Positions 62,101 to 64,000 of a stretch of 64,000 nucleotides of DNA are shown here, in pieces. The notes beneath the pieces were generated by a model, which made no database searches, was not told the DNA's origin, and worked only from the letters and a program-made list of their open reading frames with translations. The DNA is from DASRFA01 sp035651755. Its GTDB lineage: Bacteria; Desulfobacterota; Binatia; UBA12015. The DNA lies in contig DASRFA010000060.1 of assembly GCA_035651755.1 (NCBI GenBank), positions 1 to 64,000 on the forward strand. Direction: 5' to 3'. A program made the translations under genes and the position numbers. Every line of letters starts with the position of its first letter. The stretch's first letter is position 1.

Positions 62101-63883
62101 CGCGCTGCTGTACGAGGGCGGCGACGATCCACCCATCGACCTCGCGCAGCCGGCCAATCGGATCGCACTCTCCGACGAACTCATGGCGGTGACGGAGCCC
62201 GGCATCGGTCGCGACGTGCTCGCGGTACGCGACGTGCTCGGGCCCGGCGCGTTCACCGTGACGGGCCTCGGAGCCGACGCGATCGCGGCGATCGGGACGA
62301 ACGTCGTGCTCGCCACGGTCGAGGCGACCGAGGGCGTCCCCGGCGGCCTGAACGGTGACGGCGACACGCTCGACCGCGTCCTCCGGATCTATCGGCCGAG
62401 CGGTACGCCGCAGAAGGTCGAGAGTGGTCAGGCGGTCGACGACTTCGTTGCGAGCGGGCACCTCGTCGCGTTCCGCACGCCGGAAGCGAGCCAGGGTGGT
62501 CACGACCTGAACGGCGACGGCGACGCGCTCGACGAGGTCATGCAGATCTACGACCTCGCGACCGAGCCGCCGACGCTGATCTCGACGGGCCAGGCCGCGA
62601 TCCCGTGCACGCTCGCCGGCTGCGAGCCCGGCGTCGCGTACCGCATCAAGGGAGACTCGGTCGCGTTCCTGACGCGCGAGTCCGATCAGGGCGGCGCCGA
62701 CCTCGACGGGAATGGAAGCGGCGCCGACGTCGTCGTCCAGGTGTTCAACACGAAGAGCCTTTCCAGCCAGATCTTCAGCTTCACCACCGACCCGGCGGCA
62801 CCCAAGGCGCCCCAGCCCTTCCCCGACGACGTCCTCGACGACCCGATCCTCTACCAGACCGCGCGCGAGACCCAGGTCGGTCTCGACCTCGACGGCGACG
62901 GCCTCGTCACGAGCCGCGTGGTGACGCTCGTCGTCGGCGATCAGGATCGCGACGGCGTCTTCAACGAGTCGGTGAATGCGGACGACTCCTGCGTCGAGGT
63001 TTCGAACGCCGATCAGCTCGACAGCGATCTCGACGGAATCGGAGACGCGTGCGATGCCTCGCCGTACTGCAGCTCGTTCACGCCGACGGCGCCGCCGACG
63101 GCGCCGGCGAGCGCCGCGGCTTGCCAGAAGGCGATCGGGCGGGCGGCTCGCACCCTTCTGAAGACGCGCGCGAAGGCGATCTCGCGCTGCCTGAAGGACG
63201 TCGCCTCGTCGAAGCTCGTCGGGAACGCGACCGCGCTCTGCCGCGGAAGCTTCGTGGGTGACACCGACGTCTTGCCTCGCGACGCCAAGACCGCGACGAA
63301 GATCGCCAAGGCGGACGCGACGCTCCGGAAATCGCTCGCCGCGCGGTGTCCGACGCCGACCCTGGCACTGCTCGACACCTGCGCTTCGCCCTCCTCGGCG
63401 CCGACCCTGGACTCGCTCGTCTCGTGCCTCGGGCGTACCTACGGCGACGCCGCGCGGACGGTGAGCCAGCTCGCCTACGGAGCGCTCGGCGGCATCTCCG
63501 ATGCGAAGAAGCGCCGCTGCCAGAGCACCGTCGGCGACGCCGGGCTCGACTACCTGTCGGATCTCGTCAAGACCGTCGGCGCGTGCCTCGATCGCGCGAA
63601 CGACGGCGACATCCCGGGCGACGTGCAGGCGGGCTGCCTGGGACGCGGCGACGACGTCGGCGGGATGGTCGTGCTGCCGACCGATCCGGGGTCGCAGGTG
63701 AAGATCCAGGTGGCGCGGGCAAAGCTGCTCTCGCGCGTCACGCTCGCGTGCCCGGGAAGCATGCTCGCCGATCCGTCGATCACGGCGTGCGGAAACGACC
63801 CGGCCGCCGTCGCGAGCTGCCTGCAGTGCTCGCAGTGGCGGCGAGCGGTCGAGAGCCTGCGCGCCGCGTACGGCCCGCAGTAG
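59192..63883 (+). CDS. large secreted beta-propeller / repeat protein with Cys-rich C-terminus
   Basis: This is a 1563-residue exported protein. The ATG at 59192 begins a signal peptide (MRSQRARFFLLLLVAASPAVA); a TTG at 59075 would add 39 residues ahead of it. Seven TolB/PD40-type blades, such as DGRFVAFRSEAPDAVPDDGN followed by TSDVFVRDR, lie at about 60700-61965. On both sides is a second repeat, DLNGDGDxxDxVxxxY: two copies before (about 60245 and 60425) and four after (about 62350-62930, the last two degenerate). A thrombospondin-3-like stretch with DSDLDGIGDACD (about 62940-63080) follows, then a 260-residue Cys-rich helical region with repeated CL, CR and CP positions. It probably binds calcium and acts outside the cell; the role is unknown. 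Confidence 0.85.
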   Translation: MRSQRARFFLLLLVAASPAVAAPERALAICNLIPPAEKLFPSAMGSIDSPIAAPGRTVEIHVLPCDATSARFSETPSNNAVKITFMPPTGMNTAVWVASSDVTPLDCAVGGPCLTLAVKIPDTTSVFPPYGLAGPARIEVTNSGQPAADVFTLNQPATTCDRLPETVFHQFTILPPANPFAGIADGSGTRILATLDGDDNLLVPLDYLAVLPAGVGAPIARFLSGSTDVRARSANPAPIVIPSSDYVRSFTIDGRPLPPLLRVDASGRVLFGTADGAQGILRIARNSAENPQPQDIYDFTDRLFGGKGPIIIDRVADGFSGTSGAAVPLRGLRSSATAVGFARDETLEGADLNGDGDMVDRIVQLVDAGDVTSTNTTQAVVDVHAHGLRVPAIESAGPLVAYLESETEQDADINGDGDRLDAALRVFRLSGMGSPAELTPTSPSLIADGAAVVNGRTLAISNGLVFHRAPEAPAAPVVTTRASQHTNGTEANRSSGSEGGCSAMALSGDGNVVAFESYATNLIDGGTTANSDVFVHDRRTGVTELVGVGNAGERCTVGRNVCVSVSDDGNRVLFFTGCSNLVPGGEAGDLLIRDRGASSTIRVSTMGVDGMGRGNQWSAISGDGKVVAFSNDRPDIVPGKTNGWRDVFVMEVGSNAIEPISIDPAGQFGTRGASDFPSLSRDGRFVSFTSGNDLDGQGPPTLTDIYVRDRCRSNGADVPGCTKKTTRVSVANPGGQGYRSTVSADGRFVAFEHSGCIVPGTCGPPFNAYEVYVRDFLLGFTELVSMTPAGQKLNGPSEEPAISADGRFVAFRSEAPDAVPDDGNGTSDVFVRDRLTGSTERASVRAIGLEGDGPSVEPRISADGRAVAFRSTATNLLASAETGGICANSGLPGTPCSVDPDCPVVMMMSTGPCAADSDVFVRGPAPAVPGGTVLQVFDTNALALHPNATVAAAEVAVAAGRALVRTPDDAALLYEGGDDPPIDLAQPANRIALSDELMAVTEPGIGRDVLAVRDVLGPGAFTVTGLGADAIAAIGTNVVLATVEATEGVPGGLNGDGDTLDRVLRIYRPSGTPQKVESGQAVDDFVASGHLVAFRTPEASQGGHDLNGDGDALDEVMQIYDLATEPPTLISTGQAAIPCTLAGCEPGVAYRIKGDSVAFLTRESDQGGADLDGNGSGADVVVQVFNTKSLSSQIFSFTTDPAAPKAPQPFPDDVLDDPILYQTARETQVGLDLDGDGLVTSRVVTLVVGDQDRDGVFNESVNADDSCVEVSNADQLDSDLDGIGDACDASPYCSSFTPTAPPTAPASAAACQKAIGRAARTLLKTRAKAISRCLKDVASSKLVGNATALCRGSFVGDTDVLPRDAKTATKIAKADATLRKSLAARCPTPTLALLDTCASPSSAPTLDSLVSCLGRTYGDAARTVSQLAYGALGGISDAKKRRCQSTVGDAGLDYLSDLVKTVGACLDRANDGDIPGDVQAGCLGRGDDVGGMVVLPTDPGSQVKIQVARAKLLSRVTLACPGSMLADPSITACGNDPAAVASCLQCSQWRRAVESLRAAYGPQ

Positions 63884-63884
63884 C

Positions 63885-63960
63885 CCTCGAGCCTCGGCCG
63901 GCCGCACTCGCTGGCGGCGCCCCTCGCTGAGGCCGCCGGCGGCAGCCGGGCCGGTCGAGG
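63885..63960 (+). terminator. possible structured 3' end
   Basis: CCTCGA (63885-63890) and CCGGCC (63898-63903), with a 7-base bulge, can pair with the continuous GGCCGGTCGAGG at 63949-63960. An inner GGCGGC / GCCGCC pair (63913-63918 with 63932-63937) is also possible. There is no T-tract. It lies directly after the stop of the large secreted protein and may terminate its transcript. Confidence 0.3.
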
Positions 63961-64000
63961 AAGGTCCGCGAGCGGCCCGCACGTAACCCGGGTCCAGGGG

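Noticed and set aside
57671..63982. A 2103-codon open frame on the minus strand across the MFS and large secreted protein genes
   Set aside because: The translation is Arg/Asp/His/Val-rich low-complexity text with no domain, and it lies antisense to two well-supported genes. Long antisense frames are a normal by-product of very high GC content.

Overview
The window is high-GC bacterial DNA with no rRNA, tRNA, CRISPR array or insertion sequence that I could recognise. The gene set suggests a Gram-negative chromosome from the former Deltaproteobacteria or a related, poorly cultured lineage such as Binatota or Myxococcota. It holds a Wzx/Wzy/Wzz-type polysaccharide locus, lipoproteins, a seven-iron ferredoxin, a treY-treZ-glgX set, two MoxR/VWA systems, and secreted proteins with DUF4214, TolB-like propeller, thrombospondin-3-like and Cys-rich helical modules. 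The lineage is an inference, not something the sequence proves.

Region 1 (about 1-21.2 kb) is a cell-surface polysaccharide locus. Its core is a tightly coupled minus-strand operon running from 15841 down to 5994: a chain-length regulator, an O-antigen-ligase/polymerase-like protein, a flippase, a GT4 glycosyltransferase, a methyltransferase, a second GT4 and a large DUF2142-like membrane protein. A second minus-strand operon (21185 to 16882) holds two GT4 enzymes around a fusion of a WecA-type sugar-phosphate transferase with the N-terminal half of a FlaA1/CapD-type protein. This fusion is the likely initiator of repeat-unit assembly. Around the operons lie an SGNH hydrolase cut by the window edge, an asparagine synthase, a secreted transglutaminase-like protein, another GT4 and a second methyltransferase. 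This region looks less GC-rich than the rest.

Region 2 (21.5-33.9 kb) is mostly secreted and surface genes. It has two tandem paralogous secreted proteins with a glycoside-hydrolase-like look and exchanged C-terminal modules, a membrane-anchored SGNH-like protein, a GT2-GT4 fusion glycosyltransferase with a small upstream partner, several small exported proteins, an unrecognised 404-residue protein and a HAD phosphatase. A perfect 19-base inverted repeat lies at 31767-31894.

Region 3 (34-42 kb) has a sulfatase-superfamily lipoprotein, a MoxR ATPase and a CoxE-like VWA protein separated by an opposite-strand GT39-type gene, and two small envelope or stress proteins (a BON lipoprotein and a Gly-rich membrane protein).

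Region 4 (42-48.7 kb) is a glgX-treZ-treY operon on the minus strand, which makes trehalose from glycogen-type glucan.

Region 5 (49-57.1 kb) is a five-gene plus-strand operon: an unknown membrane protein, a MoxR ATPase, a DUF58 protein, a BatA-like protein and a double-VWA protein. This is a chaperone/VWA envelope system.

Region 6 (57.2-64 kb) carries fdxA with a promoter and a strong terminator hairpin, an MFS organic-anion transporter, and a 1563-residue secreted repeat protein.
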